The notes: generated by a model from the letters alone, not told the origin. A stretch of 64,000 nucleotides of DNA from Coffea arabica (GCF_036785885.1 NC_092323.1:13896501-13960500); one strand, 5' to 3'; shown: positions 22,041-35,392, counted from the first letter of the stretch. Numbers and translations: made by a program.

Positions 22041-24318
22041 ATGGCTCCAAAGGTGATCAAAATCAAAAGTAGTGCAATGATCAAGAAAAGGTAGATTATT
22101 TCCTTGTCTTCCTTATGGATCTGATTTCTCTTCTAGTTTTCTTTTGTTTTTTCCTTCCAATCTCTCTCTCTATTTGGCACATTTAGGTGATGAGAATTTG
22201 ATTGGAATTTGCTAATTCCTAACAAGTTTCATTTAAAATGGCAGAAAATTCATCCAACATAACATGTTCGAGTCGTCCGGTCGATTTAGTGTTTCAAATT
22301 GTTCTTTAAAAAACAAAATAAAGCCATGCATGAATGAAAATTTATCATAAAAATTAATCACCAAAATTTTAGGATTATTACATGCATACAAATTTAATTT
22401 CTTACTGTAAGCTATAAGTACATGAATCATAATCTGTAGGCGTATATGTCTCAGCTTGATCTTCACTCCAATCATCAATTGGAATACAGGAACTTCTGAT
22501 GTAGCTGGTAAAGATCTTGCATTGGATGCATATTAAAAATGGCAAAATTAATTATGGCTGCATGCGTTTATCGAAAGCGGTTACATGAAGAAAATTATTC
22601 TTAATGGTGTCTATGATGTAAGATAAAAAGGTTTATCTACTTCATATGAGTTTAGTTTCCCAGTGTTAACTGTCAATTTTTTTTTATTTTTTTTGTTGTT
22701 TACCGTTAATGTTATTGTTCCCTTTTGAATTTTTTTTTTTTTTTTTACAGCTCAAATTACAGGGGCATCCTTAACAACACCAACTACCAGAGTGGAACGA
22801 GTTTTCGTGAGGTAAAATGACATCTCTAAATTGATTTGAATAAAATGAACTATCAAAATTATAGATCTCCAAATTAACCACCTAATGCACTTAGACTAGA
22901 GTTTTGATAGTTAACAAAATAATGTTAGTTCTCACACTTTTCAAAATAATGTACTACTGATTGCTATTGCTCATTCACATTTTGCACCATGGTTCATCAC
23001 AGTGTAAAGGATAAAATTTAGTAATTTACATTTCTTATCAAATGGATCCTAGAGCATTTGCATAAGTCAATTTTTAACAACTTAGAGAATAGCATATTTT
23101 TCATGGGTTTTTTTTTTTTATTTTTTTTTTGTACTTTTGAATTTGCAGGAGATACTCAGCAAATTGTCGCAGAATCTCATTTGTCGCAGTTGTGCAGCGC
23201 TCGCCTGGTTCTCACTTTTTCTTGCTCTCCATCCCTTTCCCTACCCACCTCAATCCACCCTTAGGCTTGGTTTGGGAATTTAGGATAGAAAAGAAAAGAA
23301 GAGATATGTGAAGTTATGCAAGAAAGAAAAGAAAAGAAAAGAGGAGAAGGAAAGAGATTTCAATATTATTTAGGAGTTTAGAAAAAAAAACAAAATGATT
23401 TCGGACACATATGTTATGAAAATTTCGTTGAGAAAACATTCAAGGATAGAGTTCGTATGAAACAACTCTCAAACAAGTGTCTTTTTTTTATTTTTCTCTC
23501 CCTTCCTTTCCCTTTCCGCCCAAATCTTCAACTCCCAAACTAAGCCCTAAATCACCCACACCATTGGCCTTCTTTCTGGACTATAAAACATAATTTTTTT
23601 CCCCTGATTTATGCATATAACTACTATATCATGGGTTCTCACGGATTTGTTACAACGTTTACTAACTCTTTTTTGTTTTTTTTTTTAACTGGGGAATCTT
23701 TTTGGATGCTGCAAACACAGGCTTGAGGTAATGCAAGGAACCCCCTCAATCACTTAGTCTTTAGCTTTCTTTTTCATGTTTTTAACTATCATCCCATTAC
23801 TGAAGAATTATTTCCTACTCTTATACCAGTCATTTGAAGCTGATCTTCAGAAAGTGAGACTCGACTTGCAGGCTGTGGAAAGAGCCATCAAGTTAGTAGC
23901 CATACAACTAATTTTTACCCATTGTTTCTATTGACAATTAGCTTTGCTAATATAAGTGTAATGGCCCTTTACTGTTTAACACATATTAACCAATATGCTG
24001 CTATCTCATTTCTTTCCAGGAAAAGAAACAGGTCATCCAAGGGCATGGCTCAGCTCAAACTCAAGCCATTTGTCCACAGCAAGTGACAATCGCTTGATGA
24101 CAAGCTTTCAAGAGCCTAATGTAAACTATCTGAATGTGTTATATTTGGTATCCAATGGTTTGGAGTTTAACATTATCTTAACTGAACGTGGACCCTTATG
24201 TGTGTTTTCATTTTGTCTCATGCAATAAATATATACTTGGGATTGTTAAATTGATTCATCAGTATCCGATATGATGCTACAAATATCCCTTTCTCGAGGA
24301 AACAGAGATGGAAAAATG
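22041..24318 (+). other. Unassigned exon-like segments, possible unrecognised gene or remnant
   Basis: A possible start at 22041 reads MAPKVIKIKSSAMIKKR, followed by a GT donor. Further segments with AG/GT borders include about 22752-22811 (SNYRGILNNTNYQSGTSFRE), 23149-23212 (GDTQQIVAESHLSQLCSARL), 23830-23891 (FEADLQKVRLDLQAVERAI) and 24020-24120 (HPRAWLSSNSSHLSTASDNR). The order and same-strand placement suggest parts of one spliced gene, and the FEADLQK segment looks helical. Frames do not join with certainty and the long AT-rich gaps hold a MITE. I do not recognise the family. It could be an unannotated gene, a pseudogene, or chance. Confidence 0.25.
23262..23549. mobile_element. MITE-like element
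   Basis: Left end TTAGGCTTGGTTTGGGAATT faces right end CTCCCAAACTAAGCCCTAA, imperfect inverted repeats of about 20 bp enclosing about 250 bp of purine-rich, non-coding sequence (GAAAAGAAAAGA runs). Target duplication is not clear. Confidence 0.45.
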
Positions 24319-24344
24319 GTATGCTTAATGAAGAGTTTCTGTAT

Positions 24345-25292
24345 AAGCTTTATCCCTCCCTCCCTTGATGTTCAGGGGAACTGTGCACAGGAACAAGTTG
24401 TGTACAGAAAGGAATAGAATCAAATATGGTGATTCAATTTATTGTATATGTCATATGCATCATCAATGCATGAGTAGCTTGTCTATACAGATTCATAGAG
24501 TCATGAACACAATGAGGGTTGTTTAAATCATATTTACACATAGTGAAGGTTGAAGTGGAAACAACAACCTTATTTGATGATATGCAATATTTTTTTTTTC
24601 CTTGTAAAGAGTAGAACTAAGATCCATTTGCTGTTGAAAGGATATGCCAAAAGAAGTTAACAAGATGTACATTTTCAAAACAAAAACAAGTGTAATGAAG
24701 TATTTAGATACTTGTTTATCAATTTTACTTTTACAAAGGTATAAACTTTTAAGAAAAAAAGATGATATTAATGGTACAACATTTATGGCCAATAAAAAAA
24801 AAAGTACCAATATTACCTAGTATAGGCAACAATAGTACATTCTTGAGCAACAAAAAGAAATAAAAGCTTTTATTCATCAATAATTATCACTATAGATGGC
24901 ATCACCAAATATAGGGAGACAAAAGAAAGAAAGAAAGAAAGAGATATTATGTGCATAGTTATATTGATGGATTATCATGTTCTCAGACTAAGAAACAAGT
25001 TTAAATATGCCTTCGGAGAAGCAAATTCTATCCGGTTCTACTGAAAAGGGCAAACCATCTCTATCATGGTTTGAGCTTGAACCACTTTTACCTTCGCAAT
25101 TACAGCATTGAACTTTTTCAACATGCTGTTTTGGATTGGAAACGTTATACCATATATATATATATATATTTTTTGGCGGGCAAAAAGGCTCATCTGAAAC
25201 TGTTGCATCAAAATCCAAAGAAGAAAAGCTAATGTGTTTCTTCTTGCCTAAATCTTTAACAGATAAACCTTTGGAGACAGAAAAAAAAATAT
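24345..25292. other. 3' flank of the MADS-box gene, no gene assigned
   Basis: AT-rich, with a GAAA repeat (about 24922-24943) and a TA repeat (about 25150-25168). The 102-aa minus-strand frame at 24988-25296 overlaps the MADS stop and probably represents 3' UTR. Confidence 0.45.
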
Positions 25293-28179
25293 TCATTCCA
25301 TAGTTTCGTAATTTGCAGCTTCTTCACTACGCAGCGGTTGACAAGTTGATGCAAATTTAGAATGCTGAGATGGTGGTGTCATGGAGATGGCACTGGTACT
25401 CGAAATCCCATTCTGGCATAAGATATATATATGAAATCACATTAGCAGCAAATCCCCAGTTTTGATACTTCTTGATTTAATCTAATACCAGCAAAAGTAA
25501 TACAAGTTTGAGAATAATGTCTCTTAGTTTGATAAAACAGCAATATTAAGATTATGTTGAAAACATATGATTCTTGAGCACAATTTCAGAAACAAGTTCT
25601 TAGCTTCACGGGAAAGGTGACAACATAGGATGGATCTCCCTTTTATGGGTGCATAACATATTATTTATAATTAATGAATTTTATGATCTTTAATCATGAT
25701 CATTTAGAATAGAAGAATGAGGAGATCTTCAACTCCATGGTTTTTCCATTGTTCATTCGTGAAATGATTCTCAGATTCATAACGTCTCATTAATATTTTG
25801 CTGGTTGCTAAGGTTTAGAATCTGTCAAGTTATATACAAGGGTTAATGAAATTGAAGTTCAATCAATTTTACATCCAATGATACAGAGGAAAAAAATAAA
25901 CAAATAAAGTTGCTTCATTTGTACCGTAAATTCAAGTGATTTTAATGGTGTTAAGCCATAGCTCCATCAACACACATTAGCTATGTTTACTTGTCAGTTT
26001 TACAAATGTTTTTGGCCAAGCCATGTGAACTTCTTAGATTTTATGATATTGTCAAATTTGTACCACTGCAATTTCAAAAAAAATGCTACATGCATTTCTG
26101 AAATTTCTAAACTAACTCACAAACTAATATGCCACCATCAATCATATAATTATGAAATAATCAAATATCAATGATAGCATAAATGGTTCAAAGAATGAGA
26201 GCCCTTACAAGAGAGACTGAAGTTTCTTGTGATAAAGGAGGTTGAAATATTTCAACTGAGCCATGCCATTGTGGAGGGCAGTCATGATTCAAGCTGCTAA
26301 AGTGATACCCTTCTTCATTTTGACTCGTGTGGCACATCGAATTCTGAACTTGTGGTGATGACTGATTCCTAAGAATGGATTATATGTCAAAAGTCAAATT
26401 CTGCTTGCTAACAAGAGTAGCAAAACAGGATTTGTGTCAAATTGATAGGCAAAAAAAGTCCAAACCTAATAAGAATAAAAGATGCCTCATCAGGTCCAAC
26501 AGACACACAATTTGAACCATTGGCGTCTGTTTTATGGCCATGCTGATCAAGCCAAGAACTAAATTCCGAGTTCTCAAGAGATCTGTTTCCCTCTACTTGT
26601 GCATTGATTATATACTGAACCACTGAGTTTATTTGCTGCAATCAGCATAACAAAAATTTAAAGGGTATTAAACTTTATTGGCACTGGTTAAAAGAAGTTG
26701 ATTGAATCCAAAGAAAGAAATGATCATCAATATCACAATATGGAATCCAAAAGCATGCAGAATCATATACGGAAAAAGCTGTGGACTTACCTCAACAGTT
26801 TCTTGATAACTTGAAGAGTGGTCGGTCAATAAATGCCTCTAAAACAAGAAATATACGAAAAATGTAAAATCATATATTTTGCATATAGGACTTGTCAACC
26901 ACAATGTAGGAAGAGATAGAGGACTTCTTATGGGAAATGGGATGCTGATTTTACCTTCCTTTTCTCTACAAGGTTCAATGCTTCTGAAAGGCGCTCTTCA
27001 GATGACTCAATTTCGCCTAACGATGTAAATTTTTGTGGGTCTGGTTCCAGTAATCTTCGAATTTAACATAAAAAAAAAGAGAGTTATTTAGAAACTCTAA
27101 GCCTTGATGCCTAAAATTCTTAGATGTATTAAGCTAAATAAATCATAAATTGACAGAATCTAAGTAGTAATTAAGTCTCCTTAGAATAATCAATTTCCTA
27201 ACTTGCCTTAGCTGTTCCTTGGCTATTTCAAGTTGATGCTGCAAGTTCATAATTTCTTGTTTATATTCCTAAAGACAAACAAAACAAAACAAAAAAAGAT
27301 ACTCATTACTATAAAAGCAAGGCCTCAATTAAGGAAGACTGCAGCTAAATTCCAAGCTTATGAACTCTGCCTTTTTACCTGTGATTGTGCGCTTAGAACT
27401 TCAGAGCTGATCCAAGACAGTACTGACATCAGAATTATCAAACAATACCATCCCAACTGAGAAAGGTATTCATACAAAAGGAAAATAAAGCAAAAACATT
27501 CCATATTAAGGGATTAAAGGATCAGAAAACGACCTTTGAGCTGCAGCATCTTCAGATTTGAGTCTCATTAAGGTGCTTATTACATACTGCAATATATAGT
27601 AGGTGCAACATTTAAGTTTGAGCTTCTTGTTCTCTCTCGTCCAAATTTATAAGTATCATTGAAAATTAAGATTTGCCTTACCTCTTTATCGTGAACAATG
27701 CTGCAAATTTGGAAAAGAACATTGCATCGCATTATTGCTCATCAAGGGGAAAAAATACAAAAAAGGAACAAGAGAACATATTAACCACAACAATAATGAA
27801 ATGAAGGTAGAAAAATAAATTAAAAAAAAAATACCCTTCTGAATCATGATCCGATTCTCTTTCCTCATCCTTCAGATTGAAATATTGTAACATTACGTCT
27901 TCAATTCTGTAGCCAACAATTGAGAAAAAAAAAATTATAAGTAATTCTCCATTAAGAAAATGCATGAAAATCTCTTGTATGAATTACATAATTCCTTTTG
28001 GTGCCTGAGAAGTAGCTAATGCGGCCAGAAGGAGATACCATGAAAAGGGCTATGTCAATGTCACATAAAACAGCAAGTTCATAAGCCTTTTTAAGGATTC
28101 CATTCCTACGTTTGGAAAATGTTACTTGTCTATTTGTGTTATTTACAATTCTTGATATTGGAAGCTTAACACGTCCCAT
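25293..28179 (-). CDS. MIKC*-type MADS-box transcription factor (AGL66/AGL104-like)
   Basis: Eleven exons give a 338-aa protein, the size of Arabidopsis AGL66/AGL104: 28179-27995, 27906-27835, 27700-27682, 27586-27534, 27406-27379, 27268-27207, 27054-26955, 26838-26791, 26635-26466, 26368-26209, 25412-25293. The MADS domain is residues 1-61 ([40 protein letters not shown]), and it is followed by IEDV. The K-like coiled coil spans exons 4-7 ([17 protein letters not shown]). The C-terminus is polar and Gln/Ser-rich. Relatives form heterodimers controlling late pollen genes. The start is the MGRVKL methionine, 45 codons inside a longer open frame. Two junctions are odd. Exon 6 uses a GC donor (AG/GCAAGT), a known minor class. 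Exon 1 would need AG/GA, because the nearby GT at +8 leads to an immediate stop. The gene may therefore be impaired. Confidence 0.8.
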
Positions 28180-29525
28180 TGTTAAGCTTAATCTAGGGAC
28201 TATGTTCCACAGCTTTAAGGTCAAGAATTTCAAAAAATCGTTCCTAATTGTTATCAATATATCAGAAGGTACAGAATGGGGGAGAAAGGAGGAGGAAGAA
28301 GAGCTATTGAACAAATTGGTTGACCCTGTCGCCTAGGAAAGCTTGGTGGTGATTCTGGAAGATTAATGATACGTGTCATCTTGAAGGGTGGTGGAGTTTG
28401 TTTTGAATTAGTTTTGTAACCGGAAAATACTCACGACTTATGCTACAATGACATGTAACATCTTTACCTCGGGAAGAATAAGGTACCAATTTGGTGCAAT
28501 CGGTTGACACAGATTACAGGTTCTAACTTCTAACATGGGTAGCTGTATCATGTGTATATATATACATATCAACATTCGAAAGGTAATTATTAAAACGCTA
28601 CCAAATTCATGTGTATATCTATAGGATGAAAAGAGTAAAAAGGAACCAATTAAGCGAGCAAAACTACAAATAAAGCAACAGATTGATTCAATTCACTGCT
28701 AGCAACCAATTTAACAAACAAGAGTAAACCGGGTTGGAAATACACAAAAGAAATGATAATGACAGTCTTGTAAATGGCACTATGTGTGATCCGGTTAATA
28801 ACGCAAAAAGAATCCCATTGTTGATTCAATTTACAGTCACCTATAAGATGGTTTGTGATTTATAATAAAATTTTTCTTATTTTGTAATTTTGTTAAATTT
28901 AGTGATTTTTAGATCATTTATATTAGTGACATATTTTATGCCTTTTTTATACTAATTTTTTACTATTAGTGCATTTTTTTTTGTCAAACAAATTGTATTG
29001 GATGATAGCCAAAAATCGTATTATATTGTTGAGAGTCATTAACATTTCCTTTTATTTTAACTCGGCAACTTTCTTGTTAAAATGGTCCCATATCGGATTT
29101 GGGGCAGGAACGATCAATAGAGAAACCGTCATGAGCGATTTTGTGCATTTTGTACAAAATGTAATTCAGTTTACACACGATGTAATTCACTTTGCGTAAC
29201 GTGTAACTATAAAATAAAATTTTGTGAACCCTACACATAATGTGAAAAATAATATATAAAATGAAATTTGAACCTTACATTTTTTTTTATCAAATCTTGA
29301 CCATCAACCTTTCGAACGACTGCTTCCTGCAACCGTTCCCGTCTCAAATCCGTCCCATGACTCCCTCAATTTCTTTATCCGTGGAGGGGAAAAATGTCTT
29401 GCTATTACTTTGCCTTTTTGCTCTCTAATACTGACCATATCCAACACATCCAACAAGGCCCACGCATCACTCACTAAAACCATCCACTATCAAAATTGAA
29501 ATTCAGTTGCAAGCAGATAGAAAAA
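28180..29525. other. Shared upstream region of the divergent MADS and FKBP genes
   Basis: 1.35 kb between the start codons of two head-to-head genes, holding both promoters. AT-rich, with no open frame of interest. The 5' leader of the MADS gene probably extends to about 28320. No TATA box could be assigned with confidence. Confidence 0.5.
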
Positions 29526-32131
29526 ATGGCGGTCTCGACACTAAGTCCAGCCATTGTGACACCAAATCCCAATTACCAAGCCTTCAGACCCAAACCCACA
29601 TCTGCTACCTTCAGAGTAACTGCATTAGCATCGTCAAATTCACTGAATTCAACCACTCTTATCAGCAAGAAGCAGATATGCCAAGTGGGGTTGGGACTTT
29701 TAGCTGCTTCAGTTGTGAGTTCAACACCATTGGATGCAAATGCAACCAGAATTGAGTACTATGCCACCACAGCTGATCCCCCTTGTGAGTTCAGTTATGC
29801 TCGCTCAGGTCTTGGTTACTGTGATATTGCCGTTGGTTCTGGCCCTGAGGCCCCTCGTGGTGAACTTATCAATGTGAGTTCTTTACAGTTTAACTTCGGT
29901 CTTGTATTGATGTACATGTGAGCTGACTCCTTTTTTTTTGAGAAAGGCTTTGAATTGGAGCTGCTTCTTGATTTGGGTTCTGATGATTGGTTCAGCACTG
30001 ATTATTTGGAGAGGGGAGAATTTGACCAAACACTAGAGGGTGATTTTTTTTTTTATTTGAAGGGTGCTTAAATTCATGCTGGACAATCTATGGTCTGGGG
30101 AATTGAGTGAAATAGTAATTCAGAGAGTCCTGACAATGTCAAGTGTTTTTCTCTGCATTGTGTTGCTAAGAAGATGGGAAAGTCGGTGAAAATGCCTTGG
30201 AGAATTAGGGCGCAAGGTTGGGCTAATTCTAATGAGGGGTATTTTCTCTCAATCAATGTGTATGCATTAATAGTTAATACCAAAATTAAGCCCCTCATTT
30301 TCTTTAATCCTTGAAAGCAAGCCCTTTTCACTTATTTTCTCTGAAAAGATTCATCATGTGTTGGTTTTCAGTAGCTTCCAGGATAATCAGTAAGCAGCAA
30401 CGGCCTTTCAAAGTTAAACTCTTAAGAGCATGGTGTCAATAACCATGTTCTCCTTTCTCTACTGGTCCAAGTGCTTTTTTTTTTTTCCTTTTTCATTGTG
30501 ATTGAAATTTCTATTTATCCTTTGGTCTATCATAATTTCTAGTGAAATTATCATAAAAGAGAGAAGGGACAAAAAGTAGAACTGATAAATATCTACCATT
30601 TTCTCACTGTAATGTTGCTTTTTCCGACAGGTTCACTACACTGCAAGGTTTGATGATGGGATAGTTTTTGATAGTAGCTACAAACGTGGTAGACCCCTAA
30701 CTATGCGCATTGGTGTGGGCAAGGTTTGCAAATTCTTTCCTTCTCAAGTATAATTGATGTATCTTTCTGCTTTATTACATTGCTTCTGTTGATGCATAAT
30801 AAGAAAGCATGGTAGTGCTGTTGTTAAGCATTACCTGCATATATTTCAGAAGAACAAATTACATGCAGATGGTATGTATAAATTATTTTACTGCTGACTG
30901 ATGCCCATATGCACTTCAGCATGCATAGAAGGAAATAAAGGTGGTCCATAGCACCTACTGCATTGATCAAGTGTGTAACATTGTACAGTTTAGTTAGGGA
31001 TTTTGTGTCAGTGGCATAGCTATGTTTGCAAGGTCTTTTACCAGTTAGTTTGCAAGGAAAATAAACCAGAGTTTAACTTCTTGGCTTAGGCATAAAGGCT
31101 ATAGCTTAGCAACTCACTAAGATACATGATTCACATAGAAACAACAGGCATTAAGAAGAGTCACCATGGCTTAGTGCCAAAGAAAGTCGGGGCTTCTATC
31201 ACGAAATGGCTTCAAACAGGCCTTTTACACTGTTACAAGATGCATCTGCTATCACGATGGGCAAACAGTTGCAGCATTCTTTGAAGCTCTTGTGCATCTG
31301 AATGAGAGAGAGAGGGAGAGAGGTTATAACTTCATCATTGTCCCTCAGTAGAAATCTTCTCCTTCAGCATCCATGCAAAATTTTCATTTTTTCCATTTTT
31401 ACCTCTGAATGTAGATTATCTCCACTAAGATGTAGATCTTGTTAAGAACAGTTTAAGATTCTTGGAAAATTACTCTATACAAAATTGAAGTTTGATTTCT
31501 ACGTCTTCCTTGGTCAAAAAATTCTGTTTTTGTTAGGTAATAAAGGGATTGGATCAAGGAATCTTGGGAGGTGAAGGAGTCCCTCCAATGCAAGTTGGTA
31601 AGCCATTTGCTTGTTTAATGTGCTATTTCTATCTTTAGGGTTATTCATTTTGACATTTTCCATAGGTGGAAAACGCAAGCTTCAAATTCCTCCACGATTG
31701 GCATATGGACCAGAACCAGCTGGCTGCTTCTCAGGTGGGATTTAAATGACTAATATGATAGACACGAGAAGTCGTTAGAAAAGCCAATCTCATGACTTAG
31801 AATTAGCTAAAGCATCCAGAAGATATTAATTTTCTAAGCTTGTGGGCTTTACTTTGAAAAATCTTCCAGCAATAACAAGGCAGATCTATATATTTATCTT
31901 CCTACTTCCCCTATTAATGACAAACAGATTTAAGACATAATACAAAACCAGAACAGATCTATTTGTAGCCTCTGAATAAATGACCGTTGGCACTGGTTCA
32001 TGCTAGCAGTACCTGTCTTAATCCTAAAGCCAGTTATCTTGATTTCTTCAGGGGATTGCAACATACCTGGAAATGCAACACTTATATATGACGTAAAGTT
32101 TGTTGATATCTACAAGGGAAATAGAAAATGA
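29526..32131 (+). CDS. FKBP16-4: Thylakoid-lumen FKBP-type immunophilin (FKBP16-4-like)
   Basis: Five exons (29526-29873, 30631-30723, 31537-31597, 31666-31734, 32052-32131) encode 216 aa. Residues 1-75 form a bipartite chloroplast and lumen targeting sequence: a Ser/Thr-rich start, then a hydrophobic stretch (VGLGLLAASVV) ending at DANA. The mature part begins TRIEYYATT, typical of FKBP16-4. The FKBP domain runs from about residue 110 to 213 (VHYTARFDDGIVFDSSY, IGVGKVIKGLDQGILGG, KLQIPPRLAYGPEPAG). FKBPs fold proteins by proline isomerisation, but the Trp at the base of the FKBP12 pocket is Leu here (VIKGL), so activity may be weak. Cysteine pairs CEFSYARSGLGYC and CFSGDC match the two redox-active disulfides known in lumenal FKBP13. 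No disruption seen. Confidence 0.93.
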
Positions 32132-34340
32132 ACGTTATCTAAAAGCAGCAAGTTACTCCAGTGAGTTTTTGAACTATTTTCTCAGGAATTAAGGTCTTAT
32201 TGTCTTATCATTTCTCATTTCTGAAATGCAAAGCTTAGTAGTAACATGCCTTTAGCACCAGCTGTCCTAATTCCCTGAATACTTTTGGTTTTAACTTATG
32301 GAACGCTGAACTTAATGTAGAACAGAACTTGTTAACTGAAATAATGCACATTGCAGAATCTTCTGGAGGAGCCTTGAAGTAATGGTATGTTTACCCAGTT
32401 ATGAGTTCAAAGGTGAAAAGTTCTACATGTAATATGGTCGCTCTTGAAAAGAACTTTTTCATCTTCCTTCTTGAGTCACTACACTTGCAGGCGCTTTGTG
32501 AGGAGTTTTCCCTATCTGCACTCCCAAAAGGGTTACTGTCTTGATCGAATGATCGTGATACGATTGGACAAGTTTGGGATATTCTTTAGTACTGTCAAAT
32601 GGCAAGATTCTGGCTGTATGCTGTGGTATGGCAATCTTGGAGGTTCAGACAGCAAGGTCCAGAAATCACGAATAGATAAAGCAATTAGCTAGTACTTTAA
32701 CTTGTATAACGCCTGATATTTGTTAAAAAAGAAAGCAGAATCATGAAAATTTCCTTGGTGGAACAGACTCATATAATAGTTTCCGTGGTAAATGAAGTTT
32801 CTATGATCATGAACCAGTATACTATTCTCAAACCCCTGGAAGGGCAAATCTAATCTCTGTCATTTATCATAAAAGTTAGCCAGAAACTCAGTTTGTTGTG
32901 TTTTTTGAGCTTAAAATCATGAAACAGGTTAAGCAAGATGGACAGAAGTGCATACAAATAAGTCCATTCTTTACCGTCCTTCGTAGAACAACCTTCAATT
33001 CGGTCCTTACTCTGAGTTGGCTTGCCCATTAGTCCGTCATTTCTATTACTACCTGGAAAACGTATAGATATATAGACAGTGCTTAATTACAAGGGCTCCT
33101 GTTGCATTAATTTTGCCATTGATCAGCTACAGAGTCCAGATACTATGTAAAAGATCTGTCTTAGTGCATTAAGAATTCGTTCTCATCATAAATGACAATG
33201 GTTAGATGATTTGTTGATAGGTAATTTAGAATTTAAATTTTCCCCGATGATATCTTCAAGTTGTCTTCCAGAAAGAAGGTAAATCACAGAGAAGTTTCTA
33301 TATGATGTGTTTGCAGTCTGTCTGATCTTCTAAGTAGTTACTCTTTCCTTTTGGATGAGCGAGTCATAGTTATTAATCTGTTGGTAGCCTTTTGGTTTAT
33401 CCTGTGGCTACTGAACAAACTTGCGCAAAATTCTACAAATGGTATATATTTGCTGAAATAGCCCTATTAGTTCTTCAAATTTAAGCTTCCTTTTAGCACT
33501 TGGAATCTCTGGATTTGCTTCAAAAGGCAGCACAAGCTGAAAATTCATGGATCCTATCAAAGCCCACAAACATAAAGATCCTAGCTGGGAGATCCCTATA
33601 TCTCTCTCTCTCTTTTTGTATGCCAGAGAAATTGTTCATCTTCTACCTAGCTTTTTTTCTCGAATAGGTTGCCGCTTTAATGATTTTCTAAATTGTTCAT
33701 TGAACTTTGAAATATCTTTTGCTATTAATTGCTGGTTTGCTAGGGATTAAAAATAGTAAGCAGTTCTTATAGTACCTCAGAAAATAAAAGGTAGAACAGT
33801 TCTTACAATGCGTCACAAAAACATAATGTTTATGCAATCCTTTTATAATTTTGTTGATCCGGTCTTTTCAGTGAGAGAGCTATTTGTATAATTTTCAACT
33901 CCTGATGTAGATTGACACATTATAATAGGACCACAAGCTCTACACAAAGATGAACAAATGAAGTAAGCAGATCATTTTTCCTGATATGCTTAGATTCAAT
34001 ATATATGATCAGATTCAAACATCAAAGTTGCAACACCAATATCTCTAACCTTACTAGAAGGCAGGAAAAGTTCTTGATTAAATTAGTGCTTTCTTTCTGC
34101 TGCTTCTTTTCTTGAAAGAACCCTTGTTAAAATGTAGGCAGACTTGCACTCTGTGCAAATGTCTACCATATCTCCTTGTCAACTAAGCTGATAGCAGAGT
34201 TTCAATTTGTCAGTTTCTTCAACAGCAACATATGTTAATAGATGAATTTGATGGTCGATTTTGATGGCTAAGGAGGGTATCTTACAGCTATATACTCTTA
34301 TTGAACAGGTTGTGGTTATTTGTTATGTATTCTTATCCAT

Positions 34341-34342
<2 letters not shown>
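32132..34342. other. Intergenic, no gene seen
   Basis: 3' flank of the FKBP gene, then AT-rich sequence with a TC repeat (about 33599-33613). The 82-aa frame at 32444-32692 has no recognisable features. Confidence 0.5.

Positions 34343-34379
<37 letters not shown>
34343..34379. repeat. 37-base poly(C) tract
   Basis: An uninterrupted run of 37 cytosines is followed by an A-rich stretch with two short breaks (34380-34408). The opposite strand is a poly(G) run able to form G-quadruplexes. Such a run is rare in AT-rich plant DNA and its length is likely imprecise, since sequencing and assembly are unreliable at homopolymers. Confidence 0.9.
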
Positions 34380-34408
34380 ACAAAAAAAACAACCAAAAAA
34401 AAAAAAAA

Positions 34409-35392
34409 GTCCATCATTGTAACTGATGAAATGAGATCAACTAAACTTGAATTCAACTAGTATGACAAACCCCTTTTACTTAAATTATTCTCTCTTTCTT
34501 TCTTTAATAAGTGAACCCATTTAGGAGACAAGCATTGAGACAATTACCTGCTCAAATAGCTGAACATTTAGACTTGTTCTCTTAGCAACTAGCAAAAGAG
34601 GGATTAGATTATTATGGAGACCAGGTAAGGTTTAGCTTTTGCTTGACTTTGGTTTCTTGATGGTAGCATTTTAATTTTGTTCCTAAATGAAATTTCGAGA
34701 TTTTTGAGAAAATGGCAAGAAACCATTAACGAAGCAAAGGAAATGGAATGCACTTTGTGACAAATAGAAGTGATATGTATTAATTCACAATCAGTCAATA
34801 CGATTAAGCATGATTCATGTAATCTTGGTGAGAATTTTCCTTCTTTTTATTGCTAAATTTGATCTTGACATACCATTAGAAAGTTAAACTCGTACAAGAT
34901 AGTAGCATTGTCCTTGAGATTTCTCATGCCCTGGCTACTAAAAACTGAGGGTTGACAAAGTAAGACATCACTAGTTTAGTATTAATATAATCTTCTCTCT
35001 TTTTTTTTTCCTATTTTTATTGTTTTTTCTGTAATAGTAGAGTGTAATCTAAGGAACAATCTTCTAATTCTGCAGCAGATTTAATACTTAAAAGCCAAGT
35101 TCCAATCTTGCTGACGATTGAAAGCCTTATAATACATTCAATAAATGCTCACATCATTATTAACAAACTATAGAAAAGGGCATGTGAAGCTGCTTTCATG
35201 ATGCAAAAAAAGATCTTGCCGAGACCCATATTAAAAAAAAATCTAAGCCATCAATTGCTTAAATGGGATTAAAATAAGCCCACTAAATACTTTGAAAGAC
35301 CCTTAAAAGCTGGATTCATTTTGCTCAAAATCAAATTAAATGTTACTGTCAAAGATTTTAAGAAGAAGACATGTAAGAGACAAAGAGTCCTA
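34409..35392. other. Intergenic, no gene seen
   Basis: AT-rich, with no recognised gene or repeat. Confidence 0.5.

Noticed and set aside
34343-34408. Poly(C)/A-rich tract considered as telomere-like or centromeric sequence
   Set aside because: A simple homopolymer run does not match the plant telomere repeat TTTAGGG and lies between ordinary sequence.
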